In this document: positions 42,812-52,496 of the stretch, one piece after another
How positions within the stretch are numbered: position 1 is the stretch's first letter
How the letters are laid out: every line of letters begins with the position of its first letter
Source: HXMU1420-13 sp963691715
Lineage (GTDB): Bacteria > Bacteroidota > Rhodothermia > Balneolales > Balneolaceae
Direction: 5' to 3'
DNA: 64,000 nucleotides
Assembly (NCBI GenBank): GCA_963691715.1
Contig: OY829281.1
Location: forward strand, 62,001-126,000
Program-made: the position numbers and the translations under genes
The notes under the pieces: model-generated
Databases searched by the model: none
What the model was told of the DNA's origin: nothing
What the model saw: the letters and a program-made list of their open reading frames with translations, nothing else

Positions 42812-43132
42812 ATATTTTCCAATCGGAAAAATTCCCATCTTTATGTGCTGCTCTTCTGCAAGAAAATTGGAAAAAAACAAAGGAAAATTTTTGTAACTAA
42901 TTTGTTGGATTTAAAATAACATCTTAATAAGTTGCAGTCTTATTAAACATAAATTAATAGGAAGGACTATTTTATTGAAATAAATTTCATTTCAACAGTT
43001 ATTCCCGTTACTTTATTAAATACTAAATATTTCAATTGTACTTATCTATTGAGTCAATTAAATTTAAATAATACTATTTATAGTAGGATTGACACCCTAC
43101 TAGAAACAAAAACCAAACATAAGAGGTCATCT
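42812..43132. other. Leader region of the SusC-SusD operon
   Basis: A 321-bp spacer with TTTTCCAAT (42815-42823) and ATTGGAAAA (42866-42874) as a 9-bp inverted repeat. Close to the susC start, TAGTAGG (43081-43087) and CCTACTA (43096-43102) form a 7-bp hairpin with an 8-nt loop. AAGAGG at 43121-43126 is a likely ribosome binding site. No gene is supported; the in-frame TTG at 43049 precedes the signal peptide and crosses the hairpin. Confidence 0.5.
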
Positions 43133-46100
43133 ATGTTCAAAAAGCTACTAACATTGTTAGTTTTTGCCTTACTGTCTGGTAGTTTGTACGCTCAAGTATC
43201 AATCTCAGGTACTGTTACAGACGCACAGACTGGGGAGACTCTTCCTGGTGTAAATATCCTGATTACTGAGTTATCGCGTGGAGCGGCAACTGATGTTGAT
43301 GGAAATTACACTGTGAATAATGTTCCAGCAGGCACATACACTGTACGAGCCACATTCGTTGGTTATCAAACCTACACGGCTACTCTACAAGTTGATAATC
43401 AAAATGTAGACTTCGATATCGCACTAGAATCTGATTTAATCGGATTGGACGATGTTGTAGTAACTGCATTTGGTATACAACGCGAGCGTCGCGCACTCGG
43501 ATACGGTGTGGCAGAAGTTTCAGCAGAAACTATTGAAAATAAAAATAATCCAGATATTGCTCGTTCACTTGCAGGAAACTTACCTGGTGTAGATATCAAT
43601 TCTACAGGTGGTTTAACAGGTTCTGGAACTGACATTACTATCCGTGGATTAACATCCCTAACAGGATCGAATGCTCCACTATGGATCGTTGATGGTGTTC
43701 AGTTCGATGGCGGTTCTAACGAGACTAGCGACTGGTATGAAGGTGGTGGATCTACTGTTACGCCCAACAGATTTATTGATCTTGATCCTAACAACATTGC
43801 TGACGTAACTGTACTTAAAGGTTTGAGTGCAACTGTTCTTTACGGTGAAGGTGGTCGTAATGGTGTGATCCTTGTGACTACAAAAACTGGTAACTTAGAT
43901 GCAGGTAGTGCTCCATCCGGCTTCGATATTACTGTCGATCAGTCTGTATACTCTACAGAAATTTCTTCTCGACCAGACTATCAAAACACTTACGGTGGTG
44001 GATTTGACCAAAATTTTGGATGGTTCTACAGTAACTGGGGTCCAAAATTCTCTACAGATAATCCTGGTCTTTTTGGATCGGATTTTATCGGGTTTGATGA
44101 TGATGGTACTATTTTAATTGAACATCCTCTTATGCAGCATGGTCCTACAGCAGCTGGATTTCCAGAGTTAAACCAAGCTAATGGTTACAAAGGTTACAGA
44201 TACGAAGCCAAGCAAGATCCATTAGATGCATTTTTCGAAACTGGTACAGCAGCTACCACTAGTTTGAATATATCTGGTGGTTTCAACGATTTAAGAGTTA
44301 ATGCCAATTATTCACACTCTGGTGAAGATGGATTTACACCAAATAACAACTTAACTAGAGACGCTTTTTCGATCGGTGCTCAATACAAAATCAATGAAAG
44401 GCTAACTGCTAACACAACTTTTAATATGAGTTTAACAGAAATGAATACTCCTCCGAGTGCTGCAGGTACTGGTAGTGGTACAGCTTCTGGAACAGCTGGT
44501 ATTTTTGGTTACGTTATGTTCACGCCAAGATCAATTGATTTAGGTGGGATGCCATATGAAAACCCAATTAATGGCGGATCAGCTTATTATAGATCTTCAA
44601 ATGGTATACCAAATCCAAGATGGGTTGCAGAAAATACAGGTATTACAAATCTAACTGATAGATTTTATGGTAAAACTGAGTTTAACTTTAAGATGACTGA
44701 TAATTTAAGTCTAACATACCGATTAGGTTATGATGGGTACACTGAGCAAGGTGAATACCGTCAAGCTGCTAATGGTGTAGAACCTGATTATGCACTAAAT
44801 GGATATCTGCAAAATATCACTCAAAGAAAACAGGCGTGGGATCATAACCTTATCGCTATCTTTGCTACTAATATTAATGAAGATATTACTATTGATGGTA
44901 CTTTCGGAGCGCAATACGAGTCCGAAGAGTACAGCAGAACTGGTATAGAAAGTGTTGAAATGATTGTGCAAGGTTTCTTTAACCATAGTAATTTCTTGGA
45001 GCAGTCAAATACAAATAGCTTTGGTGGAACATTCCAAAGAGAAACTGCTAATGAAACCGCAGGTGTTTATGCTCAAACAACTATTGGATTCCAAGATTTT
45101 ATATATGTGAATCTTGCTGGTAGAAATGACTGGTTCTCAACGTTAGAAGCTGATAATAGATCAATTTTTTATCCATCAGCTAATGTATCTTACATTATAA
45201 CCGATCATTTAGATATTTCATCAGATGCGTTAACCTATCTTAAAGTTTATGCAGGTGTTGGTAGTTCAGCTGGACAGCCAAGTCTTTATCGTACAAGAAA
45301 TACACTAGGTACAGATGCAAGAGCATTTGATCTTGATGGCATTGTAACGACTAACTTTACTAGTAATTTCTTAGGAAACCCAGATCTAAAGCCTGAGTTA
45401 CATACAGAATACGAAGCTGGTTTAGATGTTAGATTTTTCAACGGTAAGTTAGGTTTGTCTGCATCCGCTTACACTCGATCAACGACTGACCTAATCACAA
45501 ATGCTTCTTTAGATCCAGCAACTGGATTTACTTCTACGCTAACTAATATTGGTGAAGTTGAAAACAAAGGTCTAGAATTAACTTTATCTGCTACACCTAT
45601 AGATTCTGATTTACGTTGGGAAGTAAATGCAAATTTCTTCAAAAACGTTAGTGAAGTACTTGATCTTGGTGGTGACTTATCAAGAATTCAAGTTGGTAGC
45701 GGTTATACTAACAGAGGTAACTTTGCTATAGTTGGCGAGTCTTATGGTATAATGCTTGGTAGTAAAATAGAAAGAGTTACTCAAGAGCTTAAAGATAGTG
45801 ATCCAAAATTTGCGAATGCAACAATTGGCACTCCTCTTATCGGACCAACAGGTAACTACATAGACCAAAATGATATTGGAATTATTGGTGACCCTACACC
45901 TGATTTTGATCTTACACTTAGTAATACATTTAATTACAAAGGTGCTTCTTTATCATTCCAGATAGATTACCAGAAAGGTGGTGACATGTTTAGTACTTGG
46001 ATTAGTACTCTTATGGCACGTGGTCTTACAACTGATACCGATAAAGTTGATAGAAACAATACGTTTATTTTACCAGGTGTAAGTTCTGAAACTGGAGAAA

Positions 46101-46432
46101 CCAATACTGTACAAATCTCACCTTCTGGTGTATTTTTCAGTAATTTTGGCTTCGGTGCAGATGAATTACGTGTTTACGATATGACACATATCAGATTAGC
46201 AAATGTTGCTATATCATACAGTATTCCAACGAGCTTAATAAGCAACACACCATTTAAAGCAATTACATTATCATTAACTGGTGACAATCTTTGGATGTAT
46301 GCTTTCAATGTACCAGAAGGCAGTGGCTTTGACCCTAATGTGAATTCAATAGGTGGAAACTCTCGTGGATTTGATTACTTGACTGGACCTGCAGCTCGCA
46401 GATTTGGTGGAAGTGTAAAAATTAAATTCTAA
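43133..46432 (+). CDS. SusC/RagA-type TonB-linked outer membrane protein
   Basis: A 1099-aa TonB-dependent transporter. It starts with a signal peptide (MFKKLLTLLVFALLSGSLYA), then a carboxypeptidase-regulatory-like domain (SISGTVTDAQTGETLPGVNI), a TonB-box-like LDDVVVTAFG and the plug (SLAGNLPGVDI, TIRGLTSLTG, LWIVDGVQFD), followed by the beta barrel, which ends RRFGGSVKIKF with a terminal Phe. It imports glycans, peptides or other large ligands with SusD as lid. The frame opens at TTG 43049; the ATG at 43133 begins the signal peptide directly. First gene of a three-gene operon; the ligand cannot be inferred because no degradative enzymes are adjacent. Confidence 0.95.
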   Translation: MFKKLLTLLVFALLSGSLYAQVSISGTVTDAQTGETLPGVNILITELSRGAATDVDGNYTVNNVPAGTYTVRATFVGYQTYTATLQVDNQNVDFDIALESDLIGLDDVVVTAFGIQRERRALGYGVAEVSAETIENKNNPDIARSLAGNLPGVDINSTGGLTGSGTDITIRGLTSLTGSNAPLWIVDGVQFDGGSNETSDWYEGGGSTVTPNRFIDLDPNNIADVTVLKGLSATVLYGEGGRNGVILVTTKTGNLDAGSAPSGFDITVDQSVYSTEISSRPDYQNTYGGGFDQNFGWFYSNWGPKFSTDNPGLFGSDFIGFDDDGTILIEHPLMQHGPTAAGFPELNQANGYKGYRYEAKQDPLDAFFETGTAATTSLNISGGFNDLRVNANYSHSGEDGFTPNNNLTRDAFSIGAQYKINERLTANTTFNMSLTEMNTPPSAAGTGSGTASGTAGIFGYVMFTPRSIDLGGMPYENPINGGSAYYRSSNGIPNPRWVAENTGITNLTDRFYGKTEFNFKMTDNLSLTYRLGYDGYTEQGEYRQAANGVEPDYALNGYLQNITQRKQAWDHNLIAIFATNINEDITIDGTFGAQYESEEYSRTGIESVEMIVQGFFNHSNFLEQSNTNSFGGTFQRETANETAGVYAQTTIGFQDFIYVNLAGRNDWFSTLEADNRSIFYPSANVSYIITDHLDISSDALTYLKVYAGVGSSAGQPSLYRTRNTLGTDARAFDLDGIVTTNFTSNFLGNPDLKPELHTEYEAGLDVRFFNGKLGLSASAYTRSTTDLITNASLDPATGFTSTLTNIGEVENKGLELTLSATPIDSDLRWEVNANFFKNVSEVLDLGGDLSRIQVGSGYTNRGNFAIVGESYGIMLGSKIERVTQELKDSDPKFANATIGTPLIGPTGNYIDQNDIGIIGDPTPDFDLTLSNTFNYKGASLSFQIDYQKGGDMFSTWISTLMARGLTTDTDKVDRNNTFILPGVSSETGETNTVQISPSGVFFSNFGFGADELRVYDMTHIRLANVAISYSIPTSLISNTPFKAITLSLTGDNLWMYAFNVPEGSGFDPNVNSIGGNSRGFDYLTGPAARRFGGSVKIKF

Positions 46433-46457
46433 TTCACAATTGAAAAATATATTAACT

Positions 46458-48092
46458 ATGAAATTATATAAAAGTATATTTGTAGTAGCATCATTAATGC
46501 TATTTACTATACAATGCACGGTCATAGACGACAGTCATTTGGAATCTCCAAATGCACTTGTGCCTAGTGACGTAGATCCAGATTATTTACTAAACAATAT
46601 CCAGTTAGAAGCACGTAGCGTTTTTAGAGCTGCAGCATCTTATGGTGGTGAAATGACTCGTATGACTTACATGTTTGGAAGTACTTATGAAAATGCATTT
46701 TCACCAACCTCTTTCAATGGAATCTACGGTAATGCGTACGCAGACTTATTTGCTGATGTACAAAATCTTATGCCTATCGTTAACGATAAAGGATTCCTAT
46801 ACCATAAAGCAATCGCAAATACACTAAAAGCTAATGCTTTACTTACATTGGTTGATGTATTTGGAGATATGCCATATTCAGAAGCAAATGACGCTACCAA
46901 CTTCAATCCTAAATTGGATGGTGGAGCTAGTATTTACGATTCAGCTATTGTATTGCTTGATGCAGCCATTGCTGATTTTGCGAAAGCAGTAGAAGATGGA
47001 GCACCAACTCCTGCTAATGATTTCTTCTATGACGGTGATGAATCCCTTTGGACAAGAGCTGCTAACACAATGAAGCTTAAAGCTTATCTAAATACTGGTA
47101 ATACAACAGGTGTTAATGCACTTATTGCAGGAGCAGCTGATAATTTAATCGTTGATTCTTCTCAAGATTTCGTATTCACTTACAGCACTACAGATGTAAA
47201 TCCGGATTCAAGACATCCTGATTATGCTGACAACTACATAGATGCTACAGGTGCTAGTGATTATATGTCTCTTGGTTTTATGAATATGATGAGAACCGAT
47301 AAAGATGTTGTAGATCCTCGTATTAGATACTATTTCTATCGTCAAACTACAGAAGATACAGAAGACTTTAATGAGAATTCTTGTATTCTTGCGTTTGCTC
47401 CAGCTCATTTTGATGCAGATGATCCGTTCTGTTTGATTGGTGATGGATATTGGGGTCGTGATCACTTAATTGATGATGGTATTCCACCAGATGGAGACTT
47501 AAGAACAACTTACGGTGCATATCCTGTTGGTGGTTTATTTGATAACAATTCAGGTTCAACTGCTGATCGTGGTGATGGTGATGGTGGTGCTGGTATTGAT
47601 CCTATCTTAATGTCTGCTTACACTCATTTCATGATCGCTGAAGCTCAACTAACAATGAACAATGATGCTGGTGCAGCTAAAACTTTCCTTGAAAGCGCAA
47701 TGGATGAATCTTTTGGCACAGTAACTGGATTTACTGCACAAGATAATGGAACACCTTTCGAACCTTCACAAGATCAAATTGATGCTTATAAAACTGAAGC
47801 ATTAGCCGACTTCGATGCTGCAGGCTTAAGAACTATTATGAAAGAATACTATTTCGCTTTATGGGGAAATGGTTATGAAGCTTGGAATGCAATGAGAAGA
47901 ACAGGATTCCCAGATAGATCTGATAATCTACAACCAGCTAGAACAGCAAGTCCAGGTAATTGGTATAGATCTGTTCTTTATCCATCAAATATGGTTGAAA
48001 GAAACAGCAATATTGATCAAAAAGCTGCAGCTGACGTTCTTAATGGTCCTTTTTGGGATACGAATAGCGGCGATACTAAATTCAATTTTTAA
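46458..48092 (+). CDS. SusD/RagB-type surface lipoprotein
   Basis: A 544-aa SusD-family protein with a lipoprotein signal (KLYKSIFVVASLMLFTIQC). Features include DPDYLLNNIQLEARSVF, the TPR-like helical core (NTLKANALLTLVDVFGDMPY, YDSAIVLLDAAIADFAKAV) and a C-terminal YYFALWGNGYEAWNAMRRTG block typical of the SusD-like subgroup. It caps the SusC barrel. The frame extends to TTG 46440, but ATG 46458 begins the signal. It lies 25 nt after susC and 17 nt before the third gene. Confidence 0.94.
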   Translation: MKLYKSIFVVASLMLFTIQCTVIDDSHLESPNALVPSDVDPDYLLNNIQLEARSVFRAAASYGGEMTRMTYMFGSTYENAFSPTSFNGIYGNAYADLFADVQNLMPIVNDKGFLYHKAIANTLKANALLTLVDVFGDMPYSEANDATNFNPKLDGGASIYDSAIVLLDAAIADFAKAVEDGAPTPANDFFYDGDESLWTRAANTMKLKAYLNTGNTTGVNALIAGAADNLIVDSSQDFVFTYSTTDVNPDSRHPDYADNYIDATGASDYMSLGFMNMMRTDKDVVDPRIRYYFYRQTTEDTEDFNENSCILAFAPAHFDADDPFCLIGDGYWGRDHLIDDGIPPDGDLRTTYGAYPVGGLFDNNSGSTADRGDGDGGAGIDPILMSAYTHFMIAEAQLTMNNDAGAAKTFLESAMDESFGTVTGFTAQDNGTPFEPSQDQIDAYKTEALADFDAAGLRTIMKEYYFALWGNGYEAWNAMRRTGFPDRSDNLQPARTASPGNWYRSVLYPSNMVERNSNIDQKAAADVLNGPFWDTNSGDTKFNF

Positions 48093-48109
48093 AATTTTTA
48101 GGATATAAA

Positions 48110-49138
48110 ATGAATAAAATTAAATATACGATCGCTTCATTATTGATTGTTGGTACGTTAGTACAATGTGATGCGCTTGTAGGAGACCCAGATCTGCCTA
48201 TTCCTTTAGAGGAAACAATGGCAAACACAGGTGCATTCTTAAGAGTGCTTTCAGTAAATTCAGCTAGTTTTGATGTTGCTGATTTAAACACTGCTAAATA
48301 TGAATTTCTTGGAGAAATTCAGGATGTGAATAATGGACAAGATGTTGATAAAGTAGACTTTTATGTTGCATATAAGGCTTCTGGTCAACAGGCTGGTGCA
48401 GAACCAAGTTCACCTATTGCTTCATACGATGCAGCTAATTTTACAACCCAAGATGCAAGTGGACTACCTGGTTCTACCTTCTCTCTTAATTTAACTGATA
48501 TTCTAAGTTATCTTAGTCTTGATGTTAATACACTAGATTTAGGTGATCAGATGGAAATCAGATGGGAAGTTATATTGAAGGATGGTACTGTGTTCACAAG
48601 AAAAGATGCTAGTCCTGCTGTTACAGGTGGTTTCTATGTATCGCCATACTTTGCTAGAGCATCAGTTGTTAGTAGTATACCTGAAACCATTTACACAGGC
48701 GAATATACTGTAACCAAAACAGGTGGTGGTTCTGGTATTCTTGGAACATCTGCAATATTTAGTGACGGTCCTACAAACTTTGGTTCATTTGTTATGGATC
48801 TTAGTGTAGATCCAGGCGACACTAAAAATGGTAGAATAGCTACTGTATGTTATTTACCAGCTTTTGGATGTTTTGGAATGGATCTTCCATTAACTTTCTT
48901 TAGAAAGCAAGGCTTTGGAACGTTCAGTATTGATGATAACTGGGTTTCAACCCCTGGTACTGTTTCATCTGGTGTTGGTTGTGGTCTTGATTTAAATATG
49001 GATCAAATTATTGATCCAGATCAATCAGGATTTAATGTAGATGACGATTCATCATTCTCCTTTATCTTAGAAGATAATAAAAATGGAGATTGTGGAGGAG
49101 CACCTACACCAGCAACTTTTACTGCAGTGAAAAACTAA
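48110..49138 (+). CDS. Lipoprotein of unknown function in the SusCD operon
   Basis: A 342-aa protein with a lipoprotein signal (MNKIKYTIASLLIVGTLVQC, Cys 20), then beta-rich sequence (NTGAFLRVLSVNSASFDVAD, KYEFLGEIQDVNNGQDVDKV). The first half resembles SusE/SusF-type or Ig-like repeats in position, but I cannot name a family. Cys residues in CYLPAFGCFGMD and GVGCGLDLNMD may form disulfides. It ends before a strong terminator. A surface ligand-binding accessory of SusCD is the contextual guess. Confidence 0.7.
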   Translation: MNKIKYTIASLLIVGTLVQCDALVGDPDLPIPLEETMANTGAFLRVLSVNSASFDVADLNTAKYEFLGEIQDVNNGQDVDKVDFYVAYKASGQQAGAEPSSPIASYDAANFTTQDASGLPGSTFSLNLTDILSYLSLDVNTLDLGDQMEIRWEVILKDGTVFTRKDASPAVTGGFYVSPYFARASVVSSIPETIYTGEYTVTKTGGGSGILGTSAIFSDGPTNFGSFVMDLSVDPGDTKNGRIATVCYLPAFGCFGMDLPLTFFRKQGFGTFSIDDNWVSTPGTVSSGVGCGLDLNMDQIIDPDQSGFNVDDDSSFSFILEDNKNGDCGGAPTPATFTAVKN

Positions 49139-49468
49139 ATTATATTTTATAATATATTTTAAAGGCTGTGATAGTTTTATCACAGCCTTTTTTGTTGAAA
49201 GCTCTGTTCACATTATATTCATTTTTCTAGCTTTTCTAGATAAGAACTTTGATCAAATAAATGGTTTTAAATTAAGTATAATGAACCCAAATTTAGTCTA
49301 ATGTATATATTCCAGGATTTTAACGCTTGAATTATGACCCCATAGAAGAATATTCGATTTTCAATCAATCTTATACATTATTAAACATACTATCTAATAT
49401 TAATAATATAGGTTTCTAATACATTTTTTGAACCTTAATTTGGTTGCATAATATTACAATCTTAGATA
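49139..49468. other. Intergenic region after the SusCD operon
   Basis: A 330-bp AT-rich spacer between convergent units. Apart from the terminator at 49161-49193 I see no gene, RNA or clear repeat. Confidence 0.5.
49161..49193 (+). terminator. Rho-independent terminator of the SusCD operon
   Basis: AAAGGCTGTGATA (49161-49173), loop GTTT, TATCACAGCCTTT (49178-49190): a perfect 13-bp stem followed by T residues, 22 nt after the stop. Confidence 0.92.
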
Positions 49469-50866
49469 CTATAAATTATCTCTTAATATTATGCCACTTA
49501 ACCAATATTGAATTTGCCTATACTCCAAGTTGTAGTAGTTTTTATTTTTTCGCAGGAGATAAACATCAAAAGGGAAGTATTTATTTTTTCTTTCAGATAA
49601 ATAAAAATTAAAATTGGTTTCAAAGTCATTTATGTTATATGAATATGACCATCTCATATTCCGTACTTCTTTGTCAATATACCATGGATATCCAAATAAT
49701 ATATATATCTTACCAACGTCAGTTTTCCACCCTTCTTTATAATTTGAGAAAAGCTTATTAGCTTCTTCAACTCTCTCATAAAATTCTTTAATAACTCTTG
49801 CTGCAATATTTGGATTATTAATATTGCTTAACCAAAATTTATCAATTTTTTGTTTTAGAATATCCTCGTTTTTTTCAGAAATAAGGGTACTATGGTCCTT
49901 AGTATTCATCAAATAAATTAATGGTTCTGCTAATTCCTTAGCATTTAACAAATATGGAAAATTTTCAGATTTGATACTAAAATCTCTAGACATATTAAGA
50001 TCTACTCCATTTTCATTATATAAACGAGCTTGAAATCGATAATTACCTCTATCCAGTTGGGGATATTTGAATTCTATATATATGCTACCATTTTGACTTA
50101 GAAATCTTGTTGATGAAGTGATGATATCATAATATCGATAATCAATTCCCTTCTTGATTATCCGGGTTCGAGGTTGATATGTAGAACTCATTGATGTTGC
50201 AGGTACTGAATCTGAATCAAACTTCAACAATTTAATTTCTAGGACTGATGGTGAATTATTATTATTGTTTACTATTTGAAAAGCAAAGTTTAAACTATCA
50301 ATCTTAGATGGTATGTCATAAGTAGTTAAAGGGAAATAGGAAGTATTCAATGAGTTATTATCCTTACCGGATAAAGTAATATTTGTAATATTAATCTCAG
50401 TATTATTTGGATCTGGTAGGAATAATTTATTCGATAAAGAAACATCTTTTTTAGATATCAAATCTGTAACAGTAACTATTACATCATAATTACCAGGTTC
50501 AGTAACAAAATCATTATTAACTATAAAATTATCAGTATCGAGTTCATTTTTTTCGGATATGAAAAGTGTATCAGATTTTAGCTTAATATTTTTTGTGTCT
50601 TTATTTATTAATCTTATTTCATAATAAACTTGAGCCTTTTTAACACCATTTATTGATTTATATATAAATGAATTAAGTGTGAAATCAAGTGATGTTTCAA
50701 TCACAGGTGTATCATCTTCTAAAATGATTCCAGATGTAGAAAAACGTATCTCTGGAAATCCAGACTTGAATGCATAATCCACTCCATTATCAATGGCATA
50801 TTCTGATGAATTACAACCTAAAAAATAAAAGTATATTGATAATAAAATTACTGATTTTGAATTCAT
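49469..50866 (-). CDS. GWxTD-domain lipoprotein (copy 1)
   Basis: A 465-aa protein with a lipoprotein signal (MNSKSVILLSIYFYFLGC). Mostly beta-rich sequence (about residues 20-300) precedes a C-terminal GWxTD domain: KEGWKTDVGKIYILFGYP at about residue 379, then MRWSYSYN and QIQYWLSG. The name-giving Gly, Trp, Thr and Asp are present. GWxTD proteins are common in Bacteroidota and relatives, function unknown. ATG 50866 begins the signal peptide; the frame reaches 50878. It is a tandem paralogue of the gene at 50909, 42 nt away, and the two share the domain plan and C-terminus (L-R/K-DNL). Confidence 0.85.
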   Translation of the reverse strand: MNSKSVILLSIYFYFLGCNSSEYAIDNGVDYAFKSGFPEIRFSTSGIILEDDTPVIETSLDFTLNSFIYKSINGVKKAQVYYEIRLINKDTKNIKLKSDTLFISEKNELDTDNFIVNNDFVTEPGNYDVIVTVTDLISKKDVSLSNKLFLPDPNNTEINITNITLSGKDNNSLNTSYFPLTTYDIPSKIDSLNFAFQIVNNNNNSPSVLEIKLLKFDSDSVPATSMSSTYQPRTRIIKKGIDYRYYDIITSSTRFLSQNGSIYIEFKYPQLDRGNYRFQARLYNENGVDLNMSRDFSIKSENFPYLLNAKELAEPLIYLMNTKDHSTLISEKNEDILKQKIDKFWLSNINNPNIAARVIKEFYERVEEANKLFSNYKEGWKTDVGKIYILFGYPWYIDKEVRNMRWSYSYNINDFETNFNFYLSERKNKYFPFDVYLLRKNKNYYNLEYRQIQYWLSGIILRDNL

Positions 50867-50908
50867 ATGAGTTAACACTTATTTATTTAGAATATTAAAA
50901 AACCATGG

Positions 50909-52363
50909 TTATAAATTATCCTTTAGAATATTACCAGATAACCAGGTTTGAATTTGTTGATATTGAACGCTGAAATATTGCTGATTACGTTGGAGGATAT
51001 AATTATCGAAAGGGTAAAATTTACTTTTAACCTTTGGTTTCTTGAAAAGAAAATTTGTTTCTGGATCATATAAATTTGTAGAATAAGACCACACCATGTC
51101 ATTCAACGACGAATTAATATATCTAGGTGGCCCAAATAGGATATACATCATTCCTAAATCTGTCTTCCATCCTTCTTTAAAGTTGGAGAATTGTTTATTA
51201 GCTTCTTCTACTCTTTCATAATATAATTGAATTACCGTTTGTGCAATTCTTTCATTTTTAATGCTATTAAGCCAAAATTTATCAATTTCTCTTTTCATAG
51301 CCATAGGGCTACGTATACTCATTAATTTCTTATGCTCATCTTTGTCCATTAAATATACTAATGGAGCGGCAAGTTCTACAGGTGTTTTTAAATTTGGGTA
51401 ATTTCTACTCTTTATGCTGAACTCTCTTGCTCTATATAATCTTTCTTCAGAAATTTGATCATCTAATGTAAATACCTCAAATCTATAATTTCCCCTCTGC
51501 AAATTTGAGAAAATAAAATCTATTGATACATTTCCTTCTTGCCTTATTAGTCTAGTGGATGATGCAATTTCATCAAATTTTGAATAAGAGATTCCAATGT
51601 ATGGTAAACTTGAGGGTGTATAATTTGTCCAACTCAAAGGTCTTGCAGAGGATGTATCTGAATTAAATTTTATAAGTCTTGACTTTAAATTGAGACCTGT
51701 TTTACTGTTATTATTAGTGACTTGAAAAGTAAATTTTATTGAATCGGATGTTTCTGAAAGATCAAAAGAAGTAGCCGGAGTATATGTACTATCATTTGTG
51801 GATTCTTTAGAATAAACTCGAATATTTGTTATATGAGAACTATTATCATTAGGATCTGGAATGAATGCAGTTGATGAACGAATGGTCTGTTTATTCGTGC
51901 TTAGATCAGTGACTAGTACATTAACTATAAAATCGCCAGGTAAAGCATCAAAAAAACGAGTGAAAATATATTTCCCCCCATTATTCGGATATTCTTTTGA
52001 GTTAAGTGAAATGGTAAAAGGAAATTGATATGAATTCACAAAATCAACCCTATTGAGTTTGTCAAACAACTGTACCTCTAACAAGACATTAGCTTTATAT
52101 AAGGAATCGATTTTTTTAAAAATTAAGCTTCGATGAATTATTTCAGCTGACACATTGATTTGTGTTTTTTCAGTTTGTTCATCAATTACACCTGCTGAAG
52201 TGAATGTAACCTCTGGGTAACCTTGCTCATATTGATAAAGACTAGAGCGATCAATATCGTCAACGTAATTATTAGAACACTGAATGATAAATAGGCTGAG
52301 TAACAGAAAAATCGTACCTTTATCCAGTGTTTGCTTATTTTTTCTATTTAATGTTAAACGCAT
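50909..52363 (-). CDS. GWxTD-domain lipoprotein (copy 2)
   Basis: A 484-aa paralogue of the neighbouring gene. The signal is longer (MRLTLNRKNKQTLDKGTIFL, then LLSLFIIQC, Cys near residue 29). The C-terminal domain reads KEGWKTDLGMMYILFGPP at about residue 398 and ends WLSGNILKDNL. Both copies contain PNDPN-type loops after an FIPDPN or FLPDPN motif and the sequence ELAAPLVYLMDKDEH or ELAEPLIYLMNTKDH before the GWxTD domain. Likely transcribed first in a two-gene operon. Surface or periplasmic location is inferred from the lipobox. Confidence 0.85.
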   Translation of the reverse strand: MRLTLNRKNKQTLDKGTIFLLLSLFIIQCSNNYVDDIDRSSLYQYEQGYPEVTFTSAGVIDEQTEKTQINVSAEIIHRSLIFKKIDSLYKANVLLEVQLFDKLNRVDFVNSYQFPFTISLNSKEYPNNGGKYIFTRFFDALPGDFIVNVLVTDLSTNKQTIRSSTAFIPDPNDNSSHITNIRVYSKESTNDSTYTPATSFDLSETSDSIKFTFQVTNNNSKTGLNLKSRLIKFNSDTSSARPLSWTNYTPSSLPYIGISYSKFDEIASSTRLIRQEGNVSIDFIFSNLQRGNYRFEVFTLDDQISEERLYRAREFSIKSRNYPNLKTPVELAAPLVYLMDKDEHKKLMSIRSPMAMKREIDKFWLNSIKNERIAQTVIQLYYERVEEANKQFSNFKEGWKTDLGMMYILFGPPRYINSSLNDMVWSYSTNLYDPETNFLFKKPKVKSKFYPFDNYILQRNQQYFSVQYQQIQTWLSGNILKDNL

Positions 52364-52496
52364 AAAGTAATAGAAGAACTAGGTATTTTTTGGATCCCAT
52401 GTGAAGGTAAGCTTCATATGAGAAACTTTGGTTTAATATCATTTAGTATATAAACATTTAATTCTTTCACTCACAAATTAATTCATAAATATTTTC

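Noticed and set aside
43049..43132. TTG-initiated extension of the SusC protein
   Set aside because: It precedes an ordinary signal peptide, crosses a leader hairpin, and the ATG at 43133 has its own AAGAGG.
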